Part shown: positions 12,085-21,292 of the stretch, one piece after another
How positions within the stretch are numbered: the stretch's first letter is position 1
Layout: every line of letters starts with the position of its first letter
Assembly (NCBI RefSeq): GCF_000192435.1
Contig: NZ_AEUD01000001.1
Location: 186,001-250,000, forward strand
Direction of reading: 5' to 3'
From: Gordonia neofelifaecis NRRL B-59395
Lineage (GTDB): Bacteria; Actinomycetota; Actinomycetes; Mycobacteriales; Mycobacteriaceae
Length of the DNA stretch: 64,000 nucleotides
The notes under the pieces: model-generated
The model's input: only the letters and a program-made list of their open reading frames with translations
Told to the model about the DNA's origin: nothing
The model's database searches: none
Made by a program: the position numbers and the translations under genes

Positions 12085-12912
12085 ATGTTCGCTGAAAAGG
12101 GTTCGGCACCGGCACCGGTGAGGGACGCGTCCACCGTGGTGCTCGTCCGGGACTCGGCCGACGGCATCGAAGTCTTCCTCCAGCGACGCGTGAAGCAGAT
12201 GGCGTTCGCCGGCGGGATGACGGTGTTCCCGGGCGGCGGTGTCGACCATCGCGACCGCGACGCCGAGATCGCCTGGGTCGGCCCCGAGGTCCAGTGGTGG
12301 GCCGACCGCTTCGCCACCGACACCGAGAGCGCGCGGGCACTCGTCAGCGCCGCGGTCCGGGAGACCTTCGAGGAGTGCGGGGTGCTGCTCGCCGGATCGG
12401 CTGACGCGGTGTATCCGGACCCGGCGTCGTTGGCCGGTGAGCGTGAGCGATTGGTGAACAAGGAGATCTCCTTCGCCCAGTTCCTGTCCGAGCACGACCT
12501 CGCGCTCCGCGCGGATCTCCTTGCGCCGCTGTCGCATTGGATCACTCCGAAGAATGAGGTCCGTCGCTACGACACCCGGTTCTTCCTCGCTGAGCTGCCC
12601 GACGGTCAGGCCGCGGATGGCGAGACGAGCGAGGCTGCCGACACCAAGTGGCAGACCGCCGCTGCGGCGCTCGCCGACTGGAACGAGGGCAAGCACTTCC
12701 TGCTTCCGCCCACCTGGTCGCAACTGCGGGTGATCGCCGCGAACTCGACGGTGGCGGAGCTGATGTCCGCCGATCATCGGATCGAGCCGATCGAACCGTC
12801 GATCGCCGATGCGTCGGGGCTCGCCGGACTCCGTTTCGCCGACTCCGACGAGTACCTGTCCTCGCTCGGTGACGGCCGGATGGATCAGCTCCGGAACACG
12901 AACAAGGCCTGA
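12085..12912 (+). CDS. NUDIX hydrolase
   Basis: A 275-residue NUDIX-fold protein. The NUDIX box is split by an insertion: GGMTVFPGGGVDHRDRD is followed about 40 residues later by AAVRETFEECGVLL, which supplies the REx2EE metal-binding core. This long-insert form resembles the NUDT19/RppH-unlike group that includes coenzyme A diphosphatases; the substrate is not predictable. A GAAGGAG ribosome-binding site precedes the ATG, and the operator-like dyad at 12039-12056 suggests repressor control. It is convergent with the LigD-type polymerase gene. Confidence 0.88.
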   Translation: MFAEKGSAPAPVRDASTVVLVRDSADGIEVFLQRRVKQMAFAGGMTVFPGGGVDHRDRDAEIAWVGPEVQWWADRFATDTESARALVSAAVRETFEECGVLLAGSADAVYPDPASLAGERERLVNKEISFAQFLSEHDLALRADLLAPLSHWITPKNEVRRYDTRFFLAELPDGQAADGETSEAADTKWQTAAAALADWNEGKHFLLPPTWSQLRVIAANSTVAELMSADHRIEPIEPSIADASGLAGLRFADSDEYLSSLGDGRMDQLRNTNKA

Positions 12913-12936
12913 GTTCGGGGCCTCGGCGGCGACCGT

Positions 12937-13908
12937 TCACTCGGTGCCGTCGGCGCCCGCCCCGCCGCCGTCGGCCTCGTCACGGTCCGCCCATTCGAGC
13001 AGCGTGTCGATCCGGTACGCGCGGTCGTCGATGGTGGCGTGGAGGTCGCCGATCTCGGCGTAGCGGGCGGGCATGGTCGCGACGGTGAAGTCGTCGGGCT
13101 CGGCGTCGTCGAGCTCGCTCCAGCGGATCGGTGCGGAGACCGTCGCGCGGGCATTGGCGCGGATCGAGTAGGCGGCTGCCATGGTGTGGTCGCGGGTGTT
13201 CTGATTGAAGTCGATGAACACCGAGTCCGGGTCGCGGTCCTTGCGCCACCAGGTGACGGTCGCGTCGTCGGGCAGTCGTCGGACCACTTCGGCGCCGAAC
13301 GCGTGAGCCGCGCGCCGGACGTCGCTGAACTCCCATTCCGGTTCGATGCGGACGTAGACGTGCAGACCGTGTCCGCCCGAGGTCTTCGGGTAGCCGACGA
13401 TGTCGAGCTCGTCGAGGATCTCGTGGACGGTGTGCGCGACGCGGCGGACCCGCGCGAAGTCGGCGCCCGGCATCGGGTCGATGTCGATCCGCCACTCGTC
13501 CGGCTGTTCGACGTGCGACCGTCTGGAGTTCCACGGATGGAATTCGACGGTGGCCATCTGGACCGCCCAGAGCACGGCCGCCGGTTCGGTGACGCACAGC
13601 TCCGACACGATGCGCGAGTAGCGGGGGAAGAAGATGTCGACGGTCTGGATCCAGTCGGGGGCGCCGGCGGGTAGCTTCTTCTGGTGCACCTTCTTCTCGG
13701 AGGTGCCGCGCGGGAAGCGATGGAGCATGCACGGGCGCTCGAGGAGTGCGCGGGTGATGCCATCCGACACGGACAGGTAGTAGTGGGCGAGGTCGAGCTT
13801 GGTGAGCCCGGCGTCGGCGAAGTAGACCCGGTCCGGACTGCTGATCCGCACGTCTCGCACGACACCGCCTGGGCCGGGAACCTGCAGCACGACTGCTTCG
13901 TCACCCAT
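12937..13908 (-). CDS. Stand-alone LigD-type polymerase/primase domain protein
   Basis: A 323-residue protein equal in length to the LigD polymerase domain alone, without ligase or phosphoesterase domains. Key features are SSPDRVYFADAGLTKLDLAHYY, the 5'-phosphate/template region FPRGTSEKKVHQKK, the metal-binding WRIDIDPMPG (DxD catalytic Asp pair) and KTSGGHGLHVYVRI. In NHEJ these archaeo-eukaryotic primase-fold enzymes fill gaps and add ribonucleotides at double-strand breaks. The -10 element TAGTGT lies six bases before the ATG, implying a leaderless mRNA. Neither Ku nor a ligase is adjacent, so it probably acts with partners encoded elsewhere. Confidence 0.88.
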   Translation of the reverse strand: MGDEAVVLQVPGPGGVVRDVRISSPDRVYFADAGLTKLDLAHYYLSVSDGITRALLERPCMLHRFPRGTSEKKVHQKKLPAGAPDWIQTVDIFFPRYSRIVSELCVTEPAAVLWAVQMATVEFHPWNSRRSHVEQPDEWRIDIDPMPGADFARVRRVAHTVHEILDELDIVGYPKTSGGHGLHVYVRIEPEWEFSDVRRAAHAFGAEVVRRLPDDATVTWWRKDRDPDSVFIDFNQNTRDHTMAAAYSIRANARATVSAPIRWSELDDAEPDDFTVATMPARYAEIGDLHATIDDRAYRIDTLLEWADRDEADGGGAGADGTE

Positions 13909-13982
13909 GTCGCAACACTAATCCCTCACTGCAGTGTTCTGCTGTCACATGCTTGCCGCCCGGTTGGGTCGTACACCTGACT

Positions 13983-13994
13983 TACCGGTAGCCT
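13983..13994 (+). promoter_or_regulatory. Promoter -10 and overlapping palindrome of the enoyl-CoA hydratase gene
   Basis: TAGCCT (13989-13994) lies six bases before the ATG at 14001, the spacing of a leaderless start. It is overlapped by the palindrome TACCGGTA (13983-13990), part of CTTACCGG, which reappears in the longer palindrome before etfB (29185-29200). A shared fatty-acid-related repressor is possible but unproven. Confidence 0.45.
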
Positions 13995-14000
13995 GCCCTC

Positions 14001-14789
14001 ATGGCTGAGTTTGTGACGCTGGAGACGTCGGAGGAACACCCCGGCGTCGGCACGATACTGCTGAACCGTCCGCCGATGAACGCGCTGAACCGTCAGGTGC
14101 AGACTGAACTCGCCGCCGCCGCCGAAGAGGCGAGCGTGCGCGACGACATCAAGGCCGTCGTCATCTACGGCGGACCCAAGGTGCTGGCCGCAGGCGCGGA
14201 CATCAAAGAGATGATCGACATGTCGTTCGCGGAGATGCAGAAGATCGCGGGGCGGCTGCAGCGAGCCCTGGGCGCGATCGCCGAGATCCCCAAGCCGACC
14301 GTCGCCGCGATCACCGGCTACGCGCTCGGCGGCGGATTGGAGGTCGCGCTCGGCGCCGATCGTCGCATCGTCGGCGACAACGCGAAGCTGGGCGTTCCCG
14401 AGGTCCTCCTCGGCGTGATCCCCGGTGGCGGCGGCACCCAGCGACTCGCCCGGCTGATCGGGCCGTCTCGCGCCAAGGACATGGTCTTCACCGGCCGCTT
14501 CGTTGGAGCCGACGAGGCTCTGCGCATCGGCCTGGTGGACCAGGTGGTCGCGCCGGACGATGTCTACGACGAAGCACTGAAATGGGCCGGCCAGTTCGCC
14601 GGTGCCGCGTCGGTCGCGCTCGCCGCGGCCAAGACGGCCATCGACTCCGGTCTCGACGTGGATCTGACCACCGGACTGAAGATCGAGGAGCAGGCGTTCG
14701 CGGCTCTGTTCGCGACGCAAGACCGCACCATCGGCATGGAGTCGTTCGTGGCCAACGGCCCGGGCAAAGCCGAATTCACCGGAAAGTAG
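14001..14789 (+). CDS. Enoyl-CoA hydratase (EchA17-like)
   Basis: A 262-residue crotonase-fold enzyme that hydrates trans-2-enoyl-CoA in fatty acid beta-oxidation. It has the first oxyanion-hole region VLAAGADIKEM and the second, ITGYALGGGLEVALGADRRI, with the catalytic-Glu region PEVLLGVIPGGGGTQRLARLIG. The ATG at 14001 appears leaderless. The methyltransferase gene starts 12 bases downstream and is probably co-transcribed. The position matches echA17 (Rv3039c) in M. tuberculosis. Confidence 0.93.
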   Translation: MAEFVTLETSEEHPGVGTILLNRPPMNALNRQVQTELAAAAEEASVRDDIKAVVIYGGPKVLAAGADIKEMIDMSFAEMQKIAGRLQRALGAIAEIPKPTVAAITGYALGGGLEVALGADRRIVGDNAKLGVPEVLLGVIPGGGGTQRLARLIGPSRAKDMVFTGRFVGADEALRIGLVDQVVAPDDVYDEALKWAGQFAGAASVALAAAKTAIDSGLDVDLTTGLKIEEQAFAALFATQDRTIGMESFVANGPGKAEFTGK

Positions 14790-14800
14790 GGCACCCGACA

Positions 14801-15808
14801 ATGACCGCCATCGACGATCAGAACACCGCCGATCCGGCCGCCTCGGGCGACCAGGTCGACCCGGCGCCGAACCCGCACGCGACTGCCGAGCAGGTGGAGG
14901 CGGCGCTGAAGGATACGAAGCTCGCTCAGGTGCTCTACCACGACTGGGAAGCCGAGACCTACGACGAGAAGTGGTCGATCTCGTTCGACCAACGCCTCAT
15001 CGACTTCGCCCGCGGGCGCTTCGATCGGATCGTCCCCGACGCGCCGGTGCCCTACGGTCGCGCGATGGAGCTGGGCTGCGGCACCGGCTTCTTCCTCCTC
15101 AACCTGATGCAGTCGGGTGTCGCCGAGAAGGGCTCGGTCACCGATCTGTCGCCCGGCATGGTGAAGGTCGCCCTGCGCAACGCCGAGAACCTCGGTCTGG
15201 ACGTCGACGGCCGCGTCGCCGACGCCGAGTCCATCCCGTACGAGGACGACACGTTCGATCTCGTCGTCGGGCACGCGGTGCTGCATCACATCCCCGACGT
15301 CGAGAAGTCGCTGCGCGAGGTCCTGCGCGTGCTCAAGCCGGGCGGGCGCTTCGTGTTCGCGGGTGAGCCGTCGACCATCGGCGACTTCTACGCCCGCTGG
15401 ATGAGCCGCGCCACCTGGTGGGCCACCACCAACGTCACCAAGTTCGGCCCGCTCAAGCAGTGGCGTCGTCCGCAGGCCGAGCTCGACGAGAGCTCGCGCG
15501 CCGCGGCGCTCGAGGCCGTCGTCGACATCCACACCTTCTCGCCGGAGGACCTGGAGCGACTCGCCACCAGCGCCGGCGCGGTGCAGGTCGAGTCGGCCGC
15601 GGAGGAACTCGCCGCGGCGATGCTCGGCTGGCCGGTTCGCACCTTCGAGGCCGCGGTGCCGTCGGAGAAGCTGGGCTGGGGCTGGGCGGGCTTCGCTTTC
15701 GGCGGTTGGAAGCGGATGACCTGGATCGACGAGAACATCCTGCGCAAGGTGGTCCCGCCGAAGTTCTTCTACAACGTCCTCATCACCGGTGTGAAGCCGG
15801 AGAAGTAA
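14801..15808 (+). CDS. Class I SAM-dependent methyltransferase (Rv3038c-like)
   Basis: A 335-residue methyltransferase with motif I AMELGCGTGFF, an acidic loop in TDLSPGMVKVALRNAE, motif III DLVVGHAVLHHIPD and VLKPGGRFVFAGEP. The C-terminal 120 residues are family-specific and rich in Trp and aromatic residues, perhaps for lipid or membrane contact. The substrate is unknown. The ATG at 14801 follows the enoyl-CoA hydratase stop by 11 bases, which suggests a shared lipid-related operon. It ends at a long bidirectional hairpin facing the second ctaD. Confidence 0.9.
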   Translation: MTAIDDQNTADPAASGDQVDPAPNPHATAEQVEAALKDTKLAQVLYHDWEAETYDEKWSISFDQRLIDFARGRFDRIVPDAPVPYGRAMELGCGTGFFLLNLMQSGVAEKGSVTDLSPGMVKVALRNAENLGLDVDGRVADAESIPYEDDTFDLVVGHAVLHHIPDVEKSLREVLRVLKPGGRFVFAGEPSTIGDFYARWMSRATWWATTNVTKFGPLKQWRRPQAELDESSRAAALEAVVDIHTFSPEDLERLATSAGAVQVESAAEELAAAMLGWPVRTFEAAVPSEKLGWGWAGFAFGGWKRMTWIDENILRKVVPPKFFYNVLITGVKPEK

Positions 15809-15826
15809 CCGCGACTCTGCGCACAG

Positions 15827-15880
15827 GATTCACCGCTCAGCCCCGCCGCCCCTTCTGAGGGCGGAGCTGAGCGGTGAATC
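15827..15880. terminator. Bidirectional hairpin between the methyltransferase gene and ctaD copy 2
   Basis: A perfect 15-bp stem (15827-15841 with 15866-15880) enclosing a second small GC stem (CCGCCC/GGGCGG). It sits between convergent genes, without a long T run on either side, and probably ends transcripts from both. Confidence 0.75.
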
Positions 15881-15902
15881 TTATGCGCGGTGGGCCCTCG
15901 AC

Positions 15903-17615
15903 TCAGGCGTCGACGAGTTCCCGGTGACCCGCGTGACGTTCCGCCGCCATCCGCTTCGTCATGTGCGGGTAGTGGAGTTCGAACGCCGGGCGCTCGGACC
16001 GGATTCGCGGCAGCTCGGTGAAGTTGTGCCGCGGCGGGGGACACGAGGTCGCCCACTCGAGGGAGTTGCCGAACCCCCACGGATCGTCGACGGTGACGAC
16101 GTCGCCGTAGCGGTAGCTCTTGAACACATTCCAGATGAACACGAGTGTCGACAGACCGAGGACCAGCGAACCGACGGTCGAGACCATGTTGAGCACGGTG
16201 AATCCGTCGGACGCGAGGTAGTCGGCGTAGCGGCGCGGCATGCCCTCGTTGCCGAGCCAGTGCTGGACCAGGAAAGTCATCTGGAAGCCGATGAACGTGA
16301 GCCAGAAGTGCCACTTCGCGAGGCGTTCGTCCATCAGCCGTCCGGTCATCTTCGGGAACCAGAAGTAGATGCCCGCGAATCCCGCGAACACGACCGCGCC
16401 GAACAACGTGTAGTGGAAGTGTGCGACGACGAAGTAGGTGTCGGAGATGTGGAAGTCGAGCGGCGGGCTGGCGAGCAGGACGCCGGTCAGTCCGCCGAAC
16501 AGGAAGGTCACCAGGAAGCCGACGGTGAACAGCATCGGGGACTCGAACGTGACGCGGCCCTTCCACATGGTGCCGATCCAGTTGAACATCTTGACGCCGG
16601 TCGGGACGGCGATCAGGAACGTCATGAAGGCGAAGAACGGCAGCAGCACGGAACCGGTGACGTACATGTGATGTGCCCAGACGGCGATGGAGAGCGCCGC
16701 GATGGCCAGGGTCGCGAACACCATGCCCGAGTAGCCGAAGATCGGTTTCCGGGAGAAGACGGGGATGATCTCCGAGACGACGCCGAAGAACGGCAGGGCG
16801 AGGACGTACACCTCCGGGTGGCCGAAGAACCAGAACAGGTGCTGCCACAGGATCGCTCCGCCGTTGGCGGGGTCGAGCAGGTGGGCCCCGAACTGGCGGT
16901 CCACTTCCAGCGCCACCACCGCGGCGGTCAGGAGCGGGAAGATCAGCAGTACGAGCACGCTGGTGACGAAGATGTTCCACGTGAAGACCGGCATCCGGAA
17001 CATGGTCATGCCCGGAGCGCGCAGACACACGATCGTCGTGATGAAGTTGACCGCGGCCAGGATGGTGCCGACACCGCCGACGGCGACGCCGACCAGCCAC
17101 AGGTCGCCGCCGACGCCCGGGGAGTGGGTCGCGTCGGAGAGCGGCACGTAGGCGGTCCAGCCGAAGTCGGCGGCACCGCCCGGGGTGAGCAGACCGGCCG
17201 CGACGACGAGGCCGCCGCCGAGGAACAGCCAGAATCCGAGCGCGTTGAGGCGAGGGAACGCGACGTCCGGTGCACCGACCTGGATGGGCAGCAGGAAGTT
17301 GGCCAGGCCCCAGGCCAGCGGCGTGGCGTAGAGCAGCAGCATGATGCTGCCGTGAATGGTGAACAACTGGTTGAACTGCTCGTTGGACACGAACTGCAGG
17401 CCCGGCAGAGCCAACTCGGCGCGCATCAGCAGGGCGAGCAGCCCACCGATCACGAAGAAGCCGCCTGCGGCGACCAGGTACATGATGCCGATCTGCTTGT
17501 GGTCGGTGGTCGTCAGTACCCGCTGCAGCAGCGATCCCCTCTTCCGCTGGTGCGGCGACGGGTACGGGCGGACGGCGGTCAGGTCGACGTCCGGGCGGGC
17601 GTCCTGTGCGGTCAT
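15903..17615 (-). CDS. ctaD: Cytochrome c oxidase aa3 subunit I (copy 2)
   Basis: A 570-residue paralogue of the ctaD at 6286. It keeps all heme and copper ligand regions: [41 protein letters not shown] and [11 protein letters not shown]. The two copies are near-identical over long blocks, and differ mainly at the termini and in scattered hydrophobic exchanges. No other oxidase subunit gene is adjacent. The orientation is opposite to copy 1. A TAGAGC element six bases before the ATG may be a leaderless promoter. Differential expression of the two copies, for example by oxygen supply, is a guess. Confidence 0.96.
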   Translation of the reverse strand: MTAQDARPDVDLTAVRPYPSPHQRKRGSLLQRVLTTTDHKQIGIMYLVAAGGFFVIGGLLALLMRAELALPGLQFVSNEQFNQLFTIHGSIMLLLYATPLAWGLANFLLPIQVGAPDVAFPRLNALGFWLFLGGGLVVAAGLLTPGGAADFGWTAYVPLSDATHSPGVGGDLWLVGVAVGGVGTILAAVNFITTIVCLRAPGMTMFRMPVFTWNIFVTSVLVLLIFPLLTAAVVALEVDRQFGAHLLDPANGGAILWQHLFWFFGHPEVYVLALPFFGVVSEIIPVFSRKPIFGYSGMVFATLAIAALSIAVWAHHMYVTGSVLLPFFAFMTFLIAVPTGVKMFNWIGTMWKGRVTFESPMLFTVGFLVTFLFGGLTGVLLASPPLDFHISDTYFVVAHFHYTLFGAVVFAGFAGIYFWFPKMTGRLMDERLAKWHFWLTFIGFQMTFLVQHWLGNEGMPRRYADYLASDGFTVLNMVSTVGSLVLGLSTLVFIWNVFKSYRYGDVVTVDDPWGFGNSLEWATSCPPPRHNFTELPRIRSERPAFELHYPHMTKRMAAERHAGHRELVDA

Positions 17616-17761
17616 GCGTGGGCTCTATCTCTCGAACGAGTGTGGTGCCCTTCAGGATTCGCTGTTTCGCGGCCCGCCGATATCGCCCAACGTTGTCGGC
17701 CGGACAGTCCAACGGCCCGGTGTGCTCGGGACCGTGGGACCGCACCGACTAGGGTTGCGCT

Positions 17762-18979
17762 GTGGGTTACGAGTTCAGCATCGACGACGTCGAGTTCCTT
17801 CGTTCCCGGTACGGCGAGAAGGCCCTGCAGAACACCGCGTCGCTGACGCTGACACCGGACGCGTTGCTGAGCGAGATGCCGGATCTGCGATCGCGCTACG
17901 GCGAGCACGCGCCGGCGCTGGTCGAGACCGTCCGCACCCGCCGGAAGGCGTCGTCGAAGCTGTTGCACGCCGACCGGATTCTCGCGAGTGACACCGCGCT
18001 GCAGCAGGCCACGGCCGCGCCGGTGGCCGCACATCGGGCGGCCGACATCGCCGCGCGTCATCCCGGGGCGGTCGTGCACGATGTCACCTGCTCGATCGGG
18101 TCCGAGCTGATGGCGCTGACCACCACTGACGGCATCTCCGGCGCGATCGGCAGCGATCTCGATCCGGTGCGACTGGCGATGGCCGACCATAATCTCTCGC
18201 TCGACGGCGAGCGTCGGAGGCCGTGGCTGCTGGCTCGCGCCGATGCGTTGGCTCCGGTGTCAGAAGCCGACGTGGTGATCGCCGATCCGGCACGACGGAA
18301 CGCCCGCGGCCGGACGTTCAAGCTCGACGAGCTCGATCCTCCGCTGCTGGAACTTCTTTCGGTGTACGCGGGGCGCCAACTGGTCGTGAAATGCGCACCC
18401 GGACTCGATTACCGGCTGCTGTGCGACCGCTTCGGATTCGACGGTCAGGTGCAGGTGGTCTCACTCGACGGTGGAGTGCGCGAGGCGTGCCTGTGGAGTG
18501 AGTCGCCGCGCCCGGCCCGGCGTGCGACCGTGTTGCGCACCGGCACCGACGCCTACGAGGTGACAAGCGACGATCCCGACGAGCTCGACCCCGCCGGAGT
18601 CGGGGAGTGGATCGTCGATCCGGACGGCGCGGTGGTGCGAGCGGGGCTGGTCCGCCATTACGCGAACCGGCATGGTCTGCGCCAACTCGATCCGCAGATC
18701 GCCTACCTGACGGGAGATCACGTGCCCCCGGGCGAGCGGGGGTTCCGGGTGATCGATCAGCTCGGCGTCAGCGAGAAGGTGCTGCGCGGAGCGCTCGCCG
18801 CGCACGACTGCGGCAGTCTCGAGATCCTTGTCCGCGGGCTGGACATCGATCCAGACAAGCTGCGGAAGCGGCTGAAGCTCAAGGGATCTCGCCCCCTGGC
18901 CGTGGTCCTGACCCGAATCGGCCGGACCGGCACCGCCTTCCTCTGCGAGCCGGGGGTCCGGGCTGCCGTCGCCGGTTGA
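17762..18979 (+). CDS. SAM-dependent methyltransferase with THUMP-like domain (Rv3037c-like)
   Basis: A 405-residue protein. A helical N-terminus (FSIDDVEFLRSRYGEKA) is followed by a methyltransferase core with motif I VVHDVTCSIGSELMAL, GSDLDPVRLAMADHN and the NPPY-like DVVIADPARRNARGRTFKL. The C-terminal 90 residues contain LDIDPDKLRKRLKLKGSRPLAVVLTRI, a THUMP-like end. The DPARR motif resembles RNA/DNA methyltransferases, whereas the M. tuberculosis neighbourhood (Rv3030-Rv3037c) is linked to methylglucose lipopolysaccharide; both substrates are possible. The GTG start lies six bases after TAGGGT, consistent with a leaderless mRNA. Confidence 0.85.
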   Translation: MGYEFSIDDVEFLRSRYGEKALQNTASLTLTPDALLSEMPDLRSRYGEHAPALVETVRTRRKASSKLLHADRILASDTALQQATAAPVAAHRAADIAARHPGAVVHDVTCSIGSELMALTTTDGISGAIGSDLDPVRLAMADHNLSLDGERRRPWLLARADALAPVSEADVVIADPARRNARGRTFKLDELDPPLLELLSVYAGRQLVVKCAPGLDYRLLCDRFGFDGQVQVVSLDGGVREACLWSESPRPARRATVLRTGTDAYEVTSDDPDELDPAGVGEWIVDPDGAVVRAGLVRHYANRHGLRQLDPQIAYLTGDHVPPGERGFRVIDQLGVSEKVLRGALAAHDCGSLEILVRGLDIDPDKLRKRLKLKGSRPLAVVLTRIGRTGTAFLCEPGVRAAVAG

Positions 18980-19008
18980 GGGAGCGTTATCGCTGGTGCC
19001 TTCATCGT

Positions 19009-19042
19009 TGGTTGAGCGAGCCCTATTCCGCTCGCTCAACCA
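19009..19042. terminator. Hairpin built from the dispersed GGTTGAGCGAGC repeat
   Basis: A perfect 13-bp stem (19009-19021 with 19030-19042) with an 8-base loop lies between convergent genes. Its arms, TGGTTGAGCGAGC and its complement, are the same word that is repeated at 31.1-31.4 kb and 31.8 kb. It therefore belongs to the dispersed repeat family and could also end transcripts from both sides. Confidence 0.7.
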
Positions 19043-19097
19043 GCGGCGGAGAAGACCTTCCTCAAACCAACGAGGGGCCCTCGACCAACAGCCCCCG

Positions 19098-20411
19098 CTA
19101 CGACTTCGGGTTGTAGTAGTACACCGCGCCGATGTTGGTCGCGACGGCGAGGCGGCCGGTGGGGGAGACAGCGATGCCCGTGGCGAAGCCCTTGGCCTCC
19201 GGCATCGGGAGCGTTCGCTTGGTCGCACCGGAACGGGTGTCGAGCTCCATCAGTTCGAGCTGCTGGTCGGCGCCGGTCCGCACGACCGTCCACAGCGTGC
19301 CCGCCGCGGTGAGCGTCGAGAGCCCCGTCGTCTGCAGATCGGTGCGGCGCACCACCTCTTCGGCCTTGTCGCCGGTATCGCGCACGACGACCAGCGGGGC
19401 GCCGATGGTGCCCGCGGGGACGATGACGCCGTCGGGCGAGACCGACATGGTGCCGAAGCCGTAGCCGCCGGTGTCGAAGCTCCACTTGATCGCGCCGGAC
19501 GCGGCGTCGAGCGCGTACAGCCTGCCGTCGCGGCCGAAGGCGTACACCGTGGCGCCGTCGGCGGAGACGGTCGGCGGTCCGACCACCCCGCCGGGCAGGT
19601 CGGTGGCCCAGAGGTCGACGATCGTCTCCCCGGCACCGCGCTGCCCGTATCCGAGCGCCTTGAGCTGCGACTGCTTGGCGCCTTGCGGGAAGAAGTTGAC
19701 GAAGAACCGCTGGTGAGACCAGTCCACGGCAGGCGGGGCCGAGATCGCACAACCTGCGGCGCCGGTCACGCAGTCGCCGAGCCCGGTCAGCGGGTCGGCT
19801 GCGGGATTCGACCACAGTCTCCGCTCGGGCATCGCATCGTCGCCGTTCTGCGAGTTCAGCATCAGCACCTGCCCGAGCGAGGTGGTGACCAGGACTCGGC
19901 CGGGGCCGGCGAACTTCGCCGACGTCGGCGCACCCGAGACGTCCTTCCGCCAGCGGATGGCGCCGCCGCCGGTGAAGGCGAGGAACCGGCCCGGCTCGCC
20001 GATGTAGGGCTGGGAGAACTGGTCGATCAGCGCCGAGTTACCCCAGAACCCGTCGGCCATCCGCTTGCAGAAGTTCTTGCGGCCCGCTCGATAGTCGAGG
20101 GCCATCATGTTGCAGCCGTTCGGCGTCCGTGCGGACACCATCACGTCGCCGCCGCCGTTCATCGTCACCGGGCTGGTCACCGGGCCGCCGGTCGGGCGCG
20201 TCCACGACAGCTCGAGGTCCGCGGGCGGCCGGGCATAGGTGTAGTTGCTGTTGGCGCTGTTGCCGCCGTACGACGACCAGCCCGCCGCGGGCACGGAGCG
20301 GACGTCGAGGTGACCGTCGGAGCACGACGTGATGATCAGCGCGGTCAGCGCCCCGAGGACAGCGGTGCGAAGAATCGCGCGCGGGCGTCGGCGTGCGGCC
20401 TGGGTCATCAT
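19098..20411 (-). CDS. Quinoprotein-like beta-propeller lipoprotein (Rv3035-like)
   Basis: A 437-residue exported protein. The start is placed at the tandem ATG codons (20411/20408) because the signal peptide follows directly, with lipobox IITSC (C30); upstream in-frame codons lack signal-like sequence. The mature part is a repeated beta-propeller of the PQQ-binding-like fold, with blades such as WSSYGGNSANSNYTYARPPA, VYAFGRDGRLYALDAASGAI and LAVATNIGAVYYYNP. It probably sits on the outer face of the membrane. Whether it binds a cofactor or is a scaffold is not clear. Its neighbours are acyltransferase and sugar-modifying genes. Confidence 0.82.
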   Translation of the reverse strand: MMTQAARRRPRAILRTAVLGALTALIITSCSDGHLDVRSVPAAGWSSYGGNSANSNYTYARPPADLELSWTRPTGGPVTSPVTMNGGGDVMVSARTPNGCNMMALDYRAGRKNFCKRMADGFWGNSALIDQFSQPYIGEPGRFLAFTGGGAIRWRKDVSGAPTSAKFAGPGRVLVTTSLGQVLMLNSQNGDDAMPERRLWSNPAADPLTGLGDCVTGAAGCAISAPPAVDWSHQRFFVNFFPQGAKQSQLKALGYGQRGAGETIVDLWATDLPGGVVGPPTVSADGATVYAFGRDGRLYALDAASGAIKWSFDTGGYGFGTMSVSPDGVIVPAGTIGAPLVVVRDTGDKAEEVVRRTDLQTTGLSTLTAAGTLWTVVRTGADQQLELMELDTRSGATKRTLPMPEAKGFATGIAVSPTGRLAVATNIGAVYYYNPKS

Positions 20412-20535
20412 GCTCCGATCTGGTCGAGACGCGCGGTTGCCGCCGCGTCCGCGCACGACTCTATCGTGTCCGGTCACCAGGCGAATCGCCTGCTGCGGGG
20501 CGGCCGCCGGAGCCTGTCGTTTAGGGTTTGTCTTC

Positions 20536-21291
20536 ATGACCACGATGTGGAACGCGTCTTACCGCTCTCGGTGGCGCGCCGGGCGCCGTCGCGACCCCCA
20601 GCAGGTTCGCTTCCTGACGATGGACTCACTCCGATGGGTGAAGCGCAATCGTGCCTGGACCCCGTGGTACCTGGTCCGTTACTACCGTCTCGCGCGTTTC
20701 CGGATGGCGAATCCGCACATCGTGCTTCGCGGCATGGTGTTCCTCGGCCGGAACGTGGAGATTCACGCGACGCCCGAGTTGGCTCGCATGGAGATCGGCC
20801 GCTGGGTGCACATCGGCGACGGCAACTCCATCCGCTGTCACGAGGGCAGCATGCGCATCGGCGACAAGGCGGTCTTCGGCGCCAACAATGTCGTCAACTC
20901 CTATCTGGACATGGAGATCGGCGGATCGACGCTGGTCGCCGACTGGTGCTACATCTGCGACTTCGACCATGTGACCGACAGCCTGGACCTGCCGATCAAG
21001 GATCAGGGCATCGTCAAGGGACCGGTCCGCATCGGCCCGGACACTTGGATCGCGGCGAAGGTGACGGTGCTGCGCAATACGACGGTCGGACGGGGCTGCG
21101 TCCTCGGCGCCCACGCCGTGGTGCGCGGTGTGATCGACGACTACGCGATCGCGGTCGGCGCCCCGGCCCGTGTGGTCAAGAATCGCAAGGAGGCGTGGGA
21201 CGCCGGTGCCGAGCAGCGCGCCGAGTACGAACGCGCCCTCGCTGACATCGAGCGGAAGAAGGCGGCGGCGAAGGGCGACCCCGCAGGTTAG
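20536..21291 (+). CDS. Left-handed beta-helix acyltransferase (Rv3034c-like)
   Basis: A 251-residue acyltransferase of the hexapeptide-repeat (LbH) family, seen in repeats such as VFLGRNVEIHATPELARMEI, VHIGDGNSIRCHE, RIGDKAVFGANNVVNS and RIGPDTWIAAKVTVLRNTTV, closing with GAHAVVRGVIDDYAIAVGAPA. It should transfer acetyl or another short acyl group to a sugar hydroxyl. In M. tuberculosis the counterpart belongs to the locus proposed for methylglucose lipopolysaccharide acylation; that function is inferred here. A TAGGGT element lies eight bases before the ATG. The gene ends one base from the convergent signal peptidase gene, and an 8-bp GC hairpin (21301-21319) lies at the junction. Confidence 0.85.
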   Translation: MTTMWNASYRSRWRAGRRRDPQQVRFLTMDSLRWVKRNRAWTPWYLVRYYRLARFRMANPHIVLRGMVFLGRNVEIHATPELARMEIGRWVHIGDGNSIRCHEGSMRIGDKAVFGANNVVNSYLDMEIGGSTLVADWCYICDFDHVTDSLDLPIKDQGIVKGPVRIGPDTWIAAKVTVLRNTTVGRGCVLGAHAVVRGVIDDYAIAVGAPARVVKNRKEAWDAGAEQRAEYERALADIERKKAAAKGDPAG

Positions 21292-21292
21292 G

